Source: Bifidobacterium breve
GTDB taxonomy: Bacteria > Actinomycetota > Acidimicrobiia > Acidimicrobiales > Acidimicrobilacustridaceae
Length of the DNA: 53,798 nucleotides
NCBI GenBank assembly: GCA_945860545.1
Contig: CAMAQM010000011.1
Coordinates: 1-53,798 of the forward strand
Direction of reading: 5' to 3'
Part shown: positions 1 through 7,585 of the stretch, in pieces
Position numbering within the stretch: the first letter of the stretch is position 1
How the letters are laid out: the number at the start of each line of letters is the position of its first letter
Program-made: the position numbers and the translations under genes
The notes under the pieces: generated by a model
What the model was told of the DNA's origin: nothing
What the model saw: the letters and a program-made list of their open reading frames with translations, nothing else
Database searches by the model: none

Positions 1-2242
1 GGTTCTTGCCGATGTCGTGCACATCACCCTTGACCGTGGCGAGCACGATGCGGCCCTTGCCGCCGTCGTCGCTGCGCTCCATGTGTGGTTCGAGGTGGGC
101 CACCGCCATCTTCATCGTCTCCGCCGACTGCAAGACGAATGGCAGCTGCATCTCGCCGGTGGCGAAGAGGTCCCCAACCACCTTCATTCCCGACAGCAGG
201 ACGTCGTTGATGATGGCGAGGGGTGGAATGCCTGCCGCCATCGCCTCATCGAGGTCGTCGGTCAGACCGTTGCGGTCCCCGTCGATGATGCGTTGGCTGA
301 GTCGCTGGTCCACCGGCCAACCCGAACGGTCCTCGACAGGCCCACTGGTGTCGGTCACCCCTGAGAACGCCTCCATGAGCGCCGTCAATGGGTCATAGGC
401 GGGATCGTCGCCCGACGGCGGGCGCCGACGGTCGTAGATGAGGTCGAGGCAGATCTGTCGTTGGTCGTCGGGGATTCGGGCCAGTGGCTGGATCTTGCCG
501 GCGTGCACGATGGCGGAATCGAGACCCGCAGCCGTGCACTCGGCGAGGAACACACTGTTGAGAACGTGGCGTGCGGCCGGGTTGAGGCCGAAACTGACGT
601 TGGACACGCCCAATGTGGTGTACACGCCGGGCATCTCAGCCTTGATGCGGCGGATGGCTTCGATGGTCGCCATGGCGTCCTGTCGGAGGTCGTCGTCGCC
701 GGTGGACAACGGGAACGTGAGAGCGTCGAAGATGAGGTCGCCGGGGGCGAGTCCGTAGCGGTTCAGGGCGAGATCGTGGATGCGGTGGGCGATACGCAAT
801 TTCCACTCGACGTCTCGGGCCTGACCCTCCTCGTCGATGAGCAGGCAGATCACCGCCGCCCCGTACTCCTTGGCCAGGCGCATGACCCGGTCGAGTCGGG
901 AACCCTCGGCGTCACCGTCCTCGAGGTTCGCCGAGTTGAGGATGGCCCGGCCGCCCACCCACTGGAGGCCGGCTTCCATGACCTCGGGTTCGGTTGAATC
1001 GAGGACGAGGGGGGCGCTCACCTGGGTGGCGAACCGCTGAGCCAACTCGTCCATGTCGGCGGTGCCGTCACGACCCACGTAGTCGGCGCACACGTCGAGC
1101 ACGTGAGCGCCTTCGCGCACCTGGTCACGGGCCATCTGCAGGCAGGTGTCCCAGTCGGTGTCGAGCATGGCTTCGCGGAACTTCTTGGATCCGTTGGCGT
1201 TGGTGCGTTCGCCGATGATGAGGAACGAGTTCTGCTGCTCGAACGGCACGAACGAGTAGATCGAGGTGGCGCCGTCCTCGTGGGCGGGGTGGCGACGGGC
1301 CGGTTCGAGATGGGCGCAGCGTTCAACGACGGCAGCGAGGTGCGCCGGGGTGGTGCCGCAGCAGCCACCCACTACGTTCACGCCCAGTTCGGTGATGAAC
1401 CCGGCGTGGTGCTCGGCGAGCTGGTCGGGGGTGAGGTCGTAGTGCATGTGTCCGTCGACGACCGAGGGCAGGCCGGCGTTGGGGATGCAGGCGATGGGCA
1501 TCCGGGCGTGGTGCGACAGATGGCGCAGGTGCTCGTGCATTTCCACCGGCCCGGTGGCGCAGTTGATGCCGATCACGTCGGGGCCCATGGGGTCGAGGGC
1601 GGCGAGGGCGGCACCGATCTCGGTTCCCGGCAGCATGCGTCCGGTGAGTTCCATGGTGACCTGCACCTGCAGGGGGACCTGACGCCCCGCGGCGGCCATG
1701 GCCCGGCGGGCGCCCACCATGGCGGCCTTGGCGCCGAGCAGGTCGAACTGGGTCTCGATGATGATGAGATCGACCCCGCCGTCGACGAGACCTCGGCACT
1801 GTTCTTCGTAGAGGTCCCGAAGTTCGGCGAAGCGGATCTGTCCCAGGCTGGCGAATCGGGTGCCGGGTCCCACTGAGCCCGACACCCAGCGCCGTCGGTC
1901 GGCGGTGGAGAAGTCGTCGGCCACCTCCCGGGCGATTCGGGCGGCGGCGACGTTGAGTTCGTAGGTGCGTTCGGCGATGCCGTACTCGGTGAGCGGGACC
2001 CCGAACGCCCCGAAGGTGTCGGTCTCGATGACGTCGACCCCGACCTCGAGGTACTCGGCGTGGAGCTGGCGGATCACGTCGGGCCGGGTGACGACGAGGA
2101 GTTCGTTGCAGCCCTCGAGGTGCTCGCCACCGAAGTCGTCGGGGCCGAGCTCGAGTTGTTGGATGCCGGTGCCCATGGCGCCGTCGAACACCACGACGCG
2201 CTCGGCTGCGGCGCGCAGGTAGTCGTGGGATGCACCGGTCAT
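1..2242 (-). CDS. metH: Methionine synthase, cobalamin-dependent (MetH), C-terminal part outside window
   Basis: Transfers a methyl group from methyltetrahydrofolate via cobalamin to homocysteine. Translating the minus strand from ATG at 2242 gives 747 residues with no stop before the window edge. The homocysteine domain has the zinc-binding segments GINCATGP and GGCCGTTPAHL. The pterin-binding domain begins near residue 340 with GERTNANGSKKF. A helical cobalamin cap follows (about 640-735), and the window ends inside the B12-binding motif DVHDIGKN (D-x-H-x-x-G). Full-length MetH is about 1200 residues, so the rest of the B12 domain and the reactivation domain are missing only because of the cut. 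It is divergent from the adenosyltransferase at 2336 and starts behind a TAGCCT hexamer 6 nt upstream. Identification is firm. Confidence 0.95.
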   Translation of the reverse strand, partial: MTGASHDYLRAAAERVVVFDGAMGTGIQQLELGPDDFGGEHLEGCNELLVVTRPDVIRQLHAEYLEVGVDVIETDTFGAFGVPLTEYGIAERTYELNVAAARIAREVADDFSTADRRRWVSGSVGPGTRFASLGQIRFAELRDLYEEQCRGLVDGGVDLIIIETQFDLLGAKAAMVGARRAMAAAGRQVPLQVQVTMELTGRMLPGTEIGAALAALDPMGPDVIGINCATGPVEMHEHLRHLSHHARMPIACIPNAGLPSVVDGHMHYDLTPDQLAEHHAGFITELGVNVVGGCCGTTPAHLAAVVERCAHLEPARRHPAHEDGATSIYSFVPFEQQNSFLIIGERTNANGSKKFREAMLDTDWDTCLQMARDQVREGAHVLDVCADYVGRDGTADMDELAQRFATQVSAPLVLDSTEPEVMEAGLQWVGGRAILNSANLEDGDAEGSRLDRVMRLAKEYGAAVICLLIDEEGQARDVEWKLRIAHRIHDLALNRYGLAPGDLIFDALTFPLSTGDDDLRQDAMATIEAIRRIKAEMPGVYTTLGVSNVSFGLNPAARHVLNSVFLAECTAAGLDSAIVHAGKIQPLARIPDDQRQICLDLIYDRRRPPSGDDPAYDPLTALMEAFSGVTDTSGPVEDRSGWPVDQRLSQRIIDGDRNGLTDDLDEAMAAGIPPLAIINDVLLSGMKVVGDLFATGEMQLPFVLQSAETMKMAVAHLEPHMERSDDGGKGRIVLATVKGDVHDIGKN

Positions 2243-2248
2243 TCCCAC

Positions 2249-2254
2249 AGGCTA
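2249..2254 (-). promoter_or_regulatory. Putative leaderless -10 element of metH
   Basis: TAGCCT on the minus strand with a 6-nt spacer to the metH ATG. The distance places a transcription start at or next to the start codon. No Shine-Dalgarno sequence fits in the gap. Confidence 0.6.
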
Positions 2255-2322
2255 CCGGTGGCTCGGCCGGCCGACGAAAGCGGGTGGTTCACCCGGGGCA
2301 CGTGGCAGCGACCAGGTGTCGG

Positions 2323-2328
2323 TAGGCT
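2323..2328 (+). promoter_or_regulatory. Putative leaderless -10 element of cobalamin adenosyltransferase
   Basis: TAGGCT with a 7-nt spacer to GTG at 2336. It supports the GTG start chosen for the gene. Together with the metH element it makes the 93-bp gap a divergent promoter region. Confidence 0.6.
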
Positions 2329-2335
2329 CGGCGAC

Positions 2336-2872
2336 GTGAAGATCTACACGCGCAAAGGCGACGACGGAACGACCGGGCTGCTCTACGGCGGTCGGGTGCC
2401 CAAGGACTCCGCACGACCCAACGCCTATGGCGCTGTCGACGAGGCACAGGCCTTCATCGGTCTCGCACGTGCTGAGGTCCCCGACCCCAACCTCGATGAG
2501 GGACTCATCGGGGTCGAGCGGGACCTGTGGGTGGTGATGGCGGAACTCGCCGCCGGTGAGGCTGATCGTTCGAAACTGACCCCCGGGGAGTCGCTGGTGA
2601 CCGCCGGGATGGTGGAGGGTCTTGAGGAGTGGTTGGACCAGCTCAGTTCGCAGTTCGACATGCCGACCGAGTTCGTCGTGCCTGGCCAGACCCGCCTCGG
2701 GGCGCTGCTCGACGTGGCCCGCACGGTGGTACGCCGTGCCGAGCGTGACTGCCAGGCGGCGCTGAGCGACGGCTCACACGTCGGGGTGTACCTGAACCGG
2801 CTGAGCGACCTGTTGTGGATGTTGGCCCGCTGGACCGAGGGCGGGAAGTCCCTTCCGGCCCGACCTCACTGA
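2336..2872 (+). CDS. pduO: PduO-type ATP:cob(I)alamin adenosyltransferase
   Basis: Makes adenosylcobalamin from cob(I)alamin and ATP in the cytoplasm. The 178-residue product has the family's N-terminal nucleotide-binding signature (YTRKGDDGTTGLL, residues 4-16), the later conserved RRAER segment and the helix YLNRLSDLLW near the C terminus. Length is typical of stand-alone PduO/MMAB enzymes. The GTG start at 2336 is chosen because the family signature begins there and a TAGGCT hexamer lies 7 nt upstream; the frame stays open further upstream into the metH promoter but that extension matches nothing. The product would supply the cofactor for the methylmalonyl-CoA mutase encoded at 29.5-31.7 kb, while the divergent metH uses methylcobalamin. 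Confidence 0.9.
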   Translation: MKIYTRKGDDGTTGLLYGGRVPKDSARPNAYGAVDEAQAFIGLARAEVPDPNLDEGLIGVERDLWVVMAELAAGEADRSKLTPGESLVTAGMVEGLEEWLDQLSSQFDMPTEFVVPGQTRLGALLDVARTVVRRAERDCQAALSDGSHVGVYLNRLSDLLWMLARWTEGGKSLPARPH

Positions 2873-2876
2873 CACC

Positions 2877-2882
2877 GGAGAG
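2877..2882 (+). promoter_or_regulatory. Ribosome binding site deciding the pepA start
   Basis: GGAGAG, 7 nt before GTG at 2890, in the short gap after the adenosyltransferase stop. It favours this start over in-frame codons lying inside the upstream gene and suggests that pepA is translated from a shared mRNA. Confidence 0.6.
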
Positions 2883-2889
2883 ATCCCCC

Positions 2890-4338
2890 GTGCACGTTGA
2901 CGTCTCCAAGTCCCTGCCGGCTGAAGCAACGGCGGTGCTCCGGTTCGCCACCGCTTCGGACCCGTCGCCCGACGGCCTCGATGTCGAGGCGCTCTGCTCG
3001 CTTGGTTTCGAGGGCCGTCTCGACCAGGTGGTGACCCTGCCGCCGGTGGGGGGTGGCGGTCCGGTCACGGTGGTGGTCGGGCTCGGCGACCCGGTTGGGG
3101 GTGTGGGGCCCACGGCGCTGCGTCGCGCCGCCGCCGTCGGGGTGCGCAACGCCGCTCGGCACGCTTCGATCGCTGTTGAGTTCGCCGCCCTCGTGGCCGT
3201 CGAGGATCGCCCGCGCGCTGTCTCGGCGTTGGTCGAGGGGGCGATGCTGGGGGCGTACCGGTTCGGCCGGTACAAGAGCGCCTCCCCGGCGACGTCGCTG
3301 GATCGGTTCACCGTCGTGGGTGTGTCAGGCAAGCGCGCCACGGACGCAGCACTGCTCGGTAGTCGCATCGGTGAGGCGCAGTGCCTGGCCCGCGATCTCG
3401 TGAACGAACCCGGGGGGTCGCTCACCCCTGCGGCGTTCGCCGAGGTGGCCGTCGAGGTCGCTGAACGCGAGGACCTGCAGATCACCGTGATGGACCTCGA
3501 CGACATCACCGAAGCCGGCCTTGGCGGTCTGCTCGGGGTGAACAAGGGGTCCACCCACCCGCCGAGGCTCGTCGTGCTCGCTTATGACCCGCCGAACCCG
3601 CGGGGGACGTTGGCGATCGTCGGCAAAGGCGTCACGTTCGACTCCGGTGGGTTGTCGATCAAGCCCTCCGATCCGATGATGACCATGAAGTGCGACATGG
3701 CGGGCGCCGCTGCGGTGCTCGGGGCCTTCGCTGCGTTCGGTGCTGCGGGGGTGCGTTCACGGGTGATCGGGTTCCTGCCCCTGACCGACAACATGGTGGG
3801 TGGTGACGCCACCCGACCGGGGGACGTGCTTCGCATGCGCAACGGGACCACCGTCGAAGTCCTCAACACCGACGCCGAGGGTCGGCTGATTCTCGCTGAC
3901 GCGCTGTGCCTGGCCGCCGAGGAACAACCCGATGCGATCGTCGATCTCGCCACGCTCACCGGAGCGATTGAGATCGCCCTCGGCCCGGGGGTGGCCGGGT
4001 TGATGGGTAACAGCACAACGTGGATCAACCAGATCGCCCACGCCGCCGAGGTCGCCGGCGAGCAGGTGTGGGAGCTGCCCATGCCACACGAGTACCGCCG
4101 TTGGCTCGACTCCGACGTCGCCGACATGCGCAACATCACCAAAGTCCGTTCAGCGGGTTCCATCACGGCGGCCCAGTTCCTCTCGGCGTTCGTGCCCGCC
4201 GACATGGCCTGGGCGCATCTCGACATCGCCGCCACGGCCTGGTCCAACGAGACTCGGGGCACCCATCAGCCCGGTGGAACGGGGTACGGCGTTCGTCTCC
4301 TCGTTGAACTGGCCCACGCGTTCCGCAAGCCCCGCTGA
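2890..4338 (+). CDS. pepA: Leucyl aminopeptidase, family M17
   Basis: Cytoplasmic dinuclear-metal aminopeptidase that releases N-terminal residues from peptides. The 482-residue product shows the M17 C-terminal catalytic domain: GKGVTFDSGGLSIK near residue 245 (metal-binding Lys and Asp), KCDMAGAAAVLG, and the family signature NTDAEGRL near residue 326 with its metal-binding Asp and Glu. The less conserved N-terminal domain covers roughly residues 1-160. The GTG start at 2890 lies 17 nt after the previous stop behind a GGAGAG site. Probably co-transcribed with the adenosyltransferase, although no functional link is evident. The next gene converges from the minus strand 11 nt downstream. Confidence 0.93.
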   Translation: MHVDVSKSLPAEATAVLRFATASDPSPDGLDVEALCSLGFEGRLDQVVTLPPVGGGGPVTVVVGLGDPVGGVGPTALRRAAAVGVRNAARHASIAVEFAALVAVEDRPRAVSALVEGAMLGAYRFGRYKSASPATSLDRFTVVGVSGKRATDAALLGSRIGEAQCLARDLVNEPGGSLTPAAFAEVAVEVAEREDLQITVMDLDDITEAGLGGLLGVNKGSTHPPRLVVLAYDPPNPRGTLAIVGKGVTFDSGGLSIKPSDPMMTMKCDMAGAAAVLGAFAAFGAAGVRSRVIGFLPLTDNMVGGDATRPGDVLRMRNGTTVEVLNTDAEGRLILADALCLAAEEQPDAIVDLATLTGAIEIALGPGVAGLMGNSTTWINQIAHAAEVAGEQVWELPMPHEYRRWLDSDVADMRNITKVRSAGSITAAQFLSAFVPADMAWAHLDIAATAWSNETRGTHQPGGTGYGVRLLVELAHAFRKPR

Positions 4339-4349
4339 GGCCCCGACGA

Positions 4350-5069
4350 TCAGGCCGTGGAGCGGGCACGCTGCCGTTGTGCAGCCCACTGCACCGCCTC
4401 GTACGCCATGGCCGGGTGGAACCGCCACCGGTGGAGTTGCCGTTCGGCTGCGGTGACGTCCTCACCGAGGTCGAGCAGCGACAACGCCAGGGTGCGACAC
4501 CGTTGACGTTGCTCCTCGGTCGGGGTGGGTCGCAGTTCGTGTTCACCCGGGTTGTGGTGGGCGTGGGTGCTCTGGAGGGATCGGGGGAGGCGGGCGAGTT
4601 GACGGGGTGAGAGCGCGGGCAGGCCCCGGCGCACCAACAGTTGGTGGCCATGGTCGACTCGGGTGATGCCGAACGAGCAGCACCGCTGGAGCGTTCGGGA
4701 CATCGGACCGTTTCGGCCTCCCCGGTGACCGATGCCCAGGGCGACGGCGATATCGGGGACCCACAGGGCGAATCCTGCGGGTTGCTCGTCGAGGCCCATG
4801 GCGAGGCGACGCAGGAACATGACGCTGGAGGGCCCGAGCACGGGAAGCCAGTAGTGCTCCACGTAGGTGCTGGTCAGTGCGTGGGTGCCGCGGGCGAACC
4901 GTGCAGGTGCGTCCGTCGCCGTCACGGGATCCTCGGGCCACCACTCGACCCAGAGTTGCTCGGCGAACTCGTCGCCGGTGCCCGGGCGGATCGGGTCGGC
5001 GTCGTTGGGGGCGGGGTCGATGGGGGACTCGGGTACGTGGGCGGTGGTGTGGGTGGCGGCAGTGGACAC
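4350..5069 (-). CDS. Hypothetical protein, function not recognised
   Basis: A 239-residue soluble protein, probably cytoplasmic, with no signal peptide or membrane segment. The GTG start at 5069 has a GAGGAG site 4 nt upstream. The first 35 residues are Pro/Asp-rich and look disordered. The core holds Trp/Tyr-rich helical segments (QLWVEWWPED, YVEHYWLPVLGPSSV, FLRRLAMGL) followed by a basic stretch with GPMSRTLQRCCSFGITR, reminiscent of a winged-helix DNA-binding fold, but I cannot match it to a named family. The C-terminal 60 residues are Arg/Gln-rich and helical. It stands alone on the minus strand between pepA and the ThiF gene. Codon pattern and the absence of stops in this frame support a real gene. 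Confidence 0.7.
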   Translation of the reverse strand: MSTAATHTTAHVPESPIDPAPNDADPIRPGTGDEFAEQLWVEWWPEDPVTATDAPARFARGTHALTSTYVEHYWLPVLGPSSVMFLRRLAMGLDEQPAGFALWVPDIAVALGIGHRGGRNGPMSRTLQRCCSFGITRVDHGHQLLVRRGLPALSPRQLARLPRSLQSTHAHHNPGEHELRPTPTEEQRQRCRTLALSLLDLGEDVTAAERQLHRWRFHPAMAYEAVQWAAQRQRARSTA

Positions 5070-5222
5070 GTTGCTCCTCGGGCTGGTGGTTGGCGGGTGG
5101 CAACCGTGTGCCCCTGTGGATCAACCGGGCAAGGGTGTCGTCACCGCTCGTGTCGGGATGCGCGGTCACGCTCGGTGTTTCCCCTGCAATCACGGGGGGT
5201 TGGGGATTCCCGACTCAAAAGG

Positions 5223-5228
5223 TAAGAT
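5223..5228 (+). promoter_or_regulatory. Putative leaderless -10 element of the rhodanese-ThiF gene
   Basis: TAAGAT, the most AT-rich hexamer in the set, 6 nt before ATG at 5235. No purine-rich ribosome binding site fits between. Confidence 0.6.
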
Positions 5229-5234
5229 TTCGCC

Positions 5235-6401
5235 ATGGCTACCTTCCGTGACCTTCTGGCTGCGACCAAAGAGCAGATCCGTGAGGTCGACACGGCTGCC
5301 GCGGAGTTGATGCGCGCCGAGTCCGGCACCGTGGTGCTCGACGTCCGCGAACCCGACGAGCACGCCCAAGGTGCGATTCCCGGATCGGTGTTCGTGCCTC
5401 GGGGCCAACTCGAAGGCCAGATCGAGAACCTCGTGCCGGACAAGTCGTCCACCATCGTCGTCCACTGCGCCAGCGGTATCCGCTCGGCGTTCGCCGCAAA
5501 GACCCTCGCCGAACTTGGGTATGCCGACGTGGTGTCGATGGCCGGCGGGTTCAACAAGTGGAAGGACGAGGATCGGCAGTGGAGCGCCCCGCGTGTGCTC
5601 ACCCCCGAGCAGCGCAACCGCTACCACCGGCACCTCCTCCTGCCCGAGGTGGGAGCTGAGGGCCAGCAGAAACTGCTCGACGCCAAGGTGCTGTTGCTTG
5701 GCGCGGGTGGCCTTGGTTCACCCGCCGCGCTCTACCTGGCGGCGGCGGGCGTCGGCACCATTGGAATCATCGACATGGACGTGGTCGACGACTCGAACCT
5801 GCAACGCCAGATCCTCCACAACATCGAACGTGTCGGGGAGCGCAAGGTCGACTCCGCCAAGAAGACCCTCACCCTGTTGAACCCCGATGTGAACGTGGTC
5901 GCCCACGACATGCGTCTCGACGCCTCGAACGTCGTTGGGTTGCTCGAGCAGTACGACATCGTCGTCGACGGCGCCGACAACTTCCCGAGCCGGTACCTCC
6001 TCAACGACGCTTCGCTGGTCACGGGGACTCCCGTGGTCCACGGTTCGATCTTCCGTTTCGACGGACAGGTCACCGTGTTCCTTCCCCATGACGGCCCCTG
6101 CTACCGCTGCTTTCTGCCTGAGCCGCCACCGGCCGAACTCGCTCCGTCGTGCGCTGAGGCCGGGGTGCTCGGTGTCCTGCCCGGAATCGTCGGTTCCATT
6201 CAGGCACTCGAGGCCATCAAGCTCATCTTGGGTCTCGGTGAGTCCCTGTCGGGCCGCCTGTTGGCCTTCGACGCCATGGAAGAGACGTTCCGCAACTACC
6301 GCATCCGTCGGGATCCGGGCTGCCCGGCGTGTTCCGTGCCGGCGGAGACCCTCGTCATCGCCGAGTACGACGAGCACTGCGCCCCACATCGGGCACACTG
6401 A
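5235..6401 (+). CDS. Sulfur-carrier adenylyltransferase with N-terminal rhodanese domain (MoeB/ThiF family)
   Basis: Predicted to adenylate the C terminus of a ubiquitin-like sulfur carrier (MoaD/ThiS/CysO type) and pass sulfur to it. Of 388 residues, about 18-115 form a rhodanese domain with active-site Cys78 in HCASGIRS. Residues 130-370 form the ThiF/MoeB domain with the nucleotide-binding loop GAGGLGSPA near 157 and LQRQ contacts. Two zinc CxxC pairs are visible, CYRC (C289, C292) and CPAC (C363, C366). In mycobacterial MoeZ and similar enzymes, as I recall them, rhodanese is C-terminal; here the order is reversed. No carrier or molybdopterin gene is adjacent, so the partner is unknown. 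Start supported by TAAGAT 6 nt upstream. Confidence 0.85.
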   Translation: MATFRDLLAATKEQIREVDTAAAELMRAESGTVVLDVREPDEHAQGAIPGSVFVPRGQLEGQIENLVPDKSSTIVVHCASGIRSAFAAKTLAELGYADVVSMAGGFNKWKDEDRQWSAPRVLTPEQRNRYHRHLLLPEVGAEGQQKLLDAKVLLLGAGGLGSPAALYLAAAGVGTIGIIDMDVVDDSNLQRQILHNIERVGERKVDSAKKTLTLLNPDVNVVAHDMRLDASNVVGLLEQYDIVVDGADNFPSRYLLNDASLVTGTPVVHGSIFRFDGQVTVFLPHDGPCYRCFLPEPPPAELAPSCAEAGVLGVLPGIVGSIQALEAIKLILGLGESLSGRLLAFDAMEETFRNYRIRRDPGCPACSVPAETLVIAEYDEHCAPHRAH

Positions 6402-6446
6402 CGCGCCGGACTGACGTGGCTCCGCCGACGACGGTCGGTGGACCGC

Positions 6447-6452
6447 TACCGT
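6447..6452 (+). promoter_or_regulatory. Putative leaderless -10 element deciding the start of the GT2 gene
   Basis: TACCGT, 6 nt before GTG at 6459. A longer in-frame start at 6438 would put this hexamer inside the coding sequence, so the element favours the shorter protein. Confidence 0.5.
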
Positions 6453-6458
6453 GACGCG

Positions 6459-7196
6459 GTGAACAGCGACCTGCTCGCCGTGGTTCCGGCGCTCAACGAG
6501 GAAGCGTCAGTTGGTGACGTCGTTGCGTCGATCCGAGCCGAACTCGGCGCCGACGTCCTCGTCGTCGATGACGGTTCGACCGACGACACCGCCCAGCGGG
6601 CCCTCGCCGCCGGGGCGACGGTGGTGCGTCACCCGTTCAACCTCGGGGTCGGAGCGGCCATGCGCACCGGGTTCTGCCACGCCGACCGCCATGGCTACAA
6701 GGTTCTCGTCCAGATCGACGCCGACGGCCAGCACCCTCCGGGCGAGGTTGCGCCGCTCGTCGAGATGGTCCGCCGGGGCGACGCCGGTGGGCCGGTGAGC
6801 GTGGCGGTCGGATCGCGCTTCGCTGGTGGGTCGGGTGATCCGTATGAGGTTTCGGCGTTGCGACGCGCCGCCATGCGCATGTTGTCGCGCTCGGTGTCGC
6901 GCCGACTCGGTACCACGATCACCGACACCACGAGCGGCATGCGGGCCTTCGGGCCCGACGCCATCGACCGCTTCGCGGTCAGTTACCCCACGGCGTACCT
7001 GTCCGACACCGTTGAGGCGCTGCTGTTGGCGGGGGCGTGGGGCATGCGGGTGGTGGAGGTCGGGGTCGAGATGCGACCCAGGGAGACCGGAGTGCCCTCC
7101 AACCGTTCGGTGCGCAGCGCCTATCACCTGCTGCGACTCATGTTCGTCATCTCGGTGTTCGGTGTCCGCCGTCCGTTGCAAAGGACCGGGCTGTGA
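6459..7196 (+). CDS. Glycosyltransferase family 2, dolichol-phosphate mannosyltransferase-like
   Basis: Probably transfers a sugar to a polyprenyl phosphate at the cytoplasmic membrane face. The 245-residue GT2 fold has VVPALNEEASV at the N terminus, the DDGSTDDT nucleotide-sugar loop and the metal-binding QIDADGQHPPGE segment. No membrane domain follows the catalytic domain, unlike the fused DPM/GtrB forms; the next gene encodes a small DUF2304-like membrane protein that may supply the anchor. GTG at 6459 is preferred over GTG at 6438 because the family alignment begins at NSDLLAVVPALNEE and TACCGT lies 6 nt upstream. The next gene overlaps its stop by 4 nt (GTGA). Confidence 0.85.
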   Translation: MNSDLLAVVPALNEEASVGDVVASIRAELGADVLVVDDGSTDDTAQRALAAGATVVRHPFNLGVGAAMRTGFCHADRHGYKVLVQIDADGQHPPGEVAPLVEMVRRGDAGGPVSVAVGSRFAGGSGDPYEVSALRRAAMRMLSRSVSRRLGTTITDTTSGMRAFGPDAIDRFAVSYPTAYLSDTVEALLLAGAWGMRVVEVGVEMRPRETGVPSNRSVRSAYHLLRLMFVISVFGVRRPLQRTGL

Positions 7197-7585
7197 TCGG
7201 CGTCGGGCTCATCGTGCTGGTGCTCGCAGCCGTCATGGTGGTTGCGGTCATCGAGGCGGTTCGCCGTCGTCGACTGTCGGAGGGCTGGGCGCTGCTGTGG
7301 ATCACGGTTGCGGTTGCTGCGGTGGTGCTCGCCATGGCCCGGCCACTCGTCGACCGTCTGGCCACCCGCCTCGATGTCGCCTACGGCACCAGTTTGGTGT
7401 TCGCCATCGGGATCGTGTTCCTGGTGGTGGTTTGCATCAACCTTTCCATGCAGGTGTCGCGCCTCAACCAGCGCGTTGAGCGCCTCGCCCAGGAACTGGC
7501 GCTCGCCACCGAGCAGCGCACCGGGGACGGAATCGCCGAACAGGCACCGGAGTCCCCGGGTGATCCGGGGTCGTCGCCGGGGTGA
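7193..7585 (+). CDS. DUF2304-like small membrane protein
   Basis: The 130-residue product has two or three hydrophobic helices (about residues 2-20, 35-50 and 65-85) separated by a basic RRRRLSEGW loop, then a soluble helical tail (about 85-115, heptad-like) and an acidic Pro/Ser end. This matches the DUF2304 type that commonly sits beside dolichol-phosphate-type glycosyltransferases. It overlaps the GT2 stop (GTGA) and in turn overlaps the flippase start (GTGA), so the three genes are translationally coupled. A membrane-anchor role for the soluble GT2 partner is inferred from context only. Confidence 0.75.
   Translation: MIGVGLIVLVLAAVMVVAVIEAVRRRRLSEGWALLWITVAVAAVVLAMARPLVDRLATRLDVAYGTSLVFAIGIVFLVVVCINLSMQVSRLNQRVERLAQELALATEQRTGDGIAEQAPESPGDPGSSPG

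Noticed and set aside
1-2222. Open plus-strand frames opposite metH, such as 17-364, 461-997 and 1103-1876.
   Set aside because: They are antisense to an unambiguous MetH reading frame and their translations are low-complexity (Gly/Val/Arg/His-rich), as expected for shadow frames in high-GC DNA.
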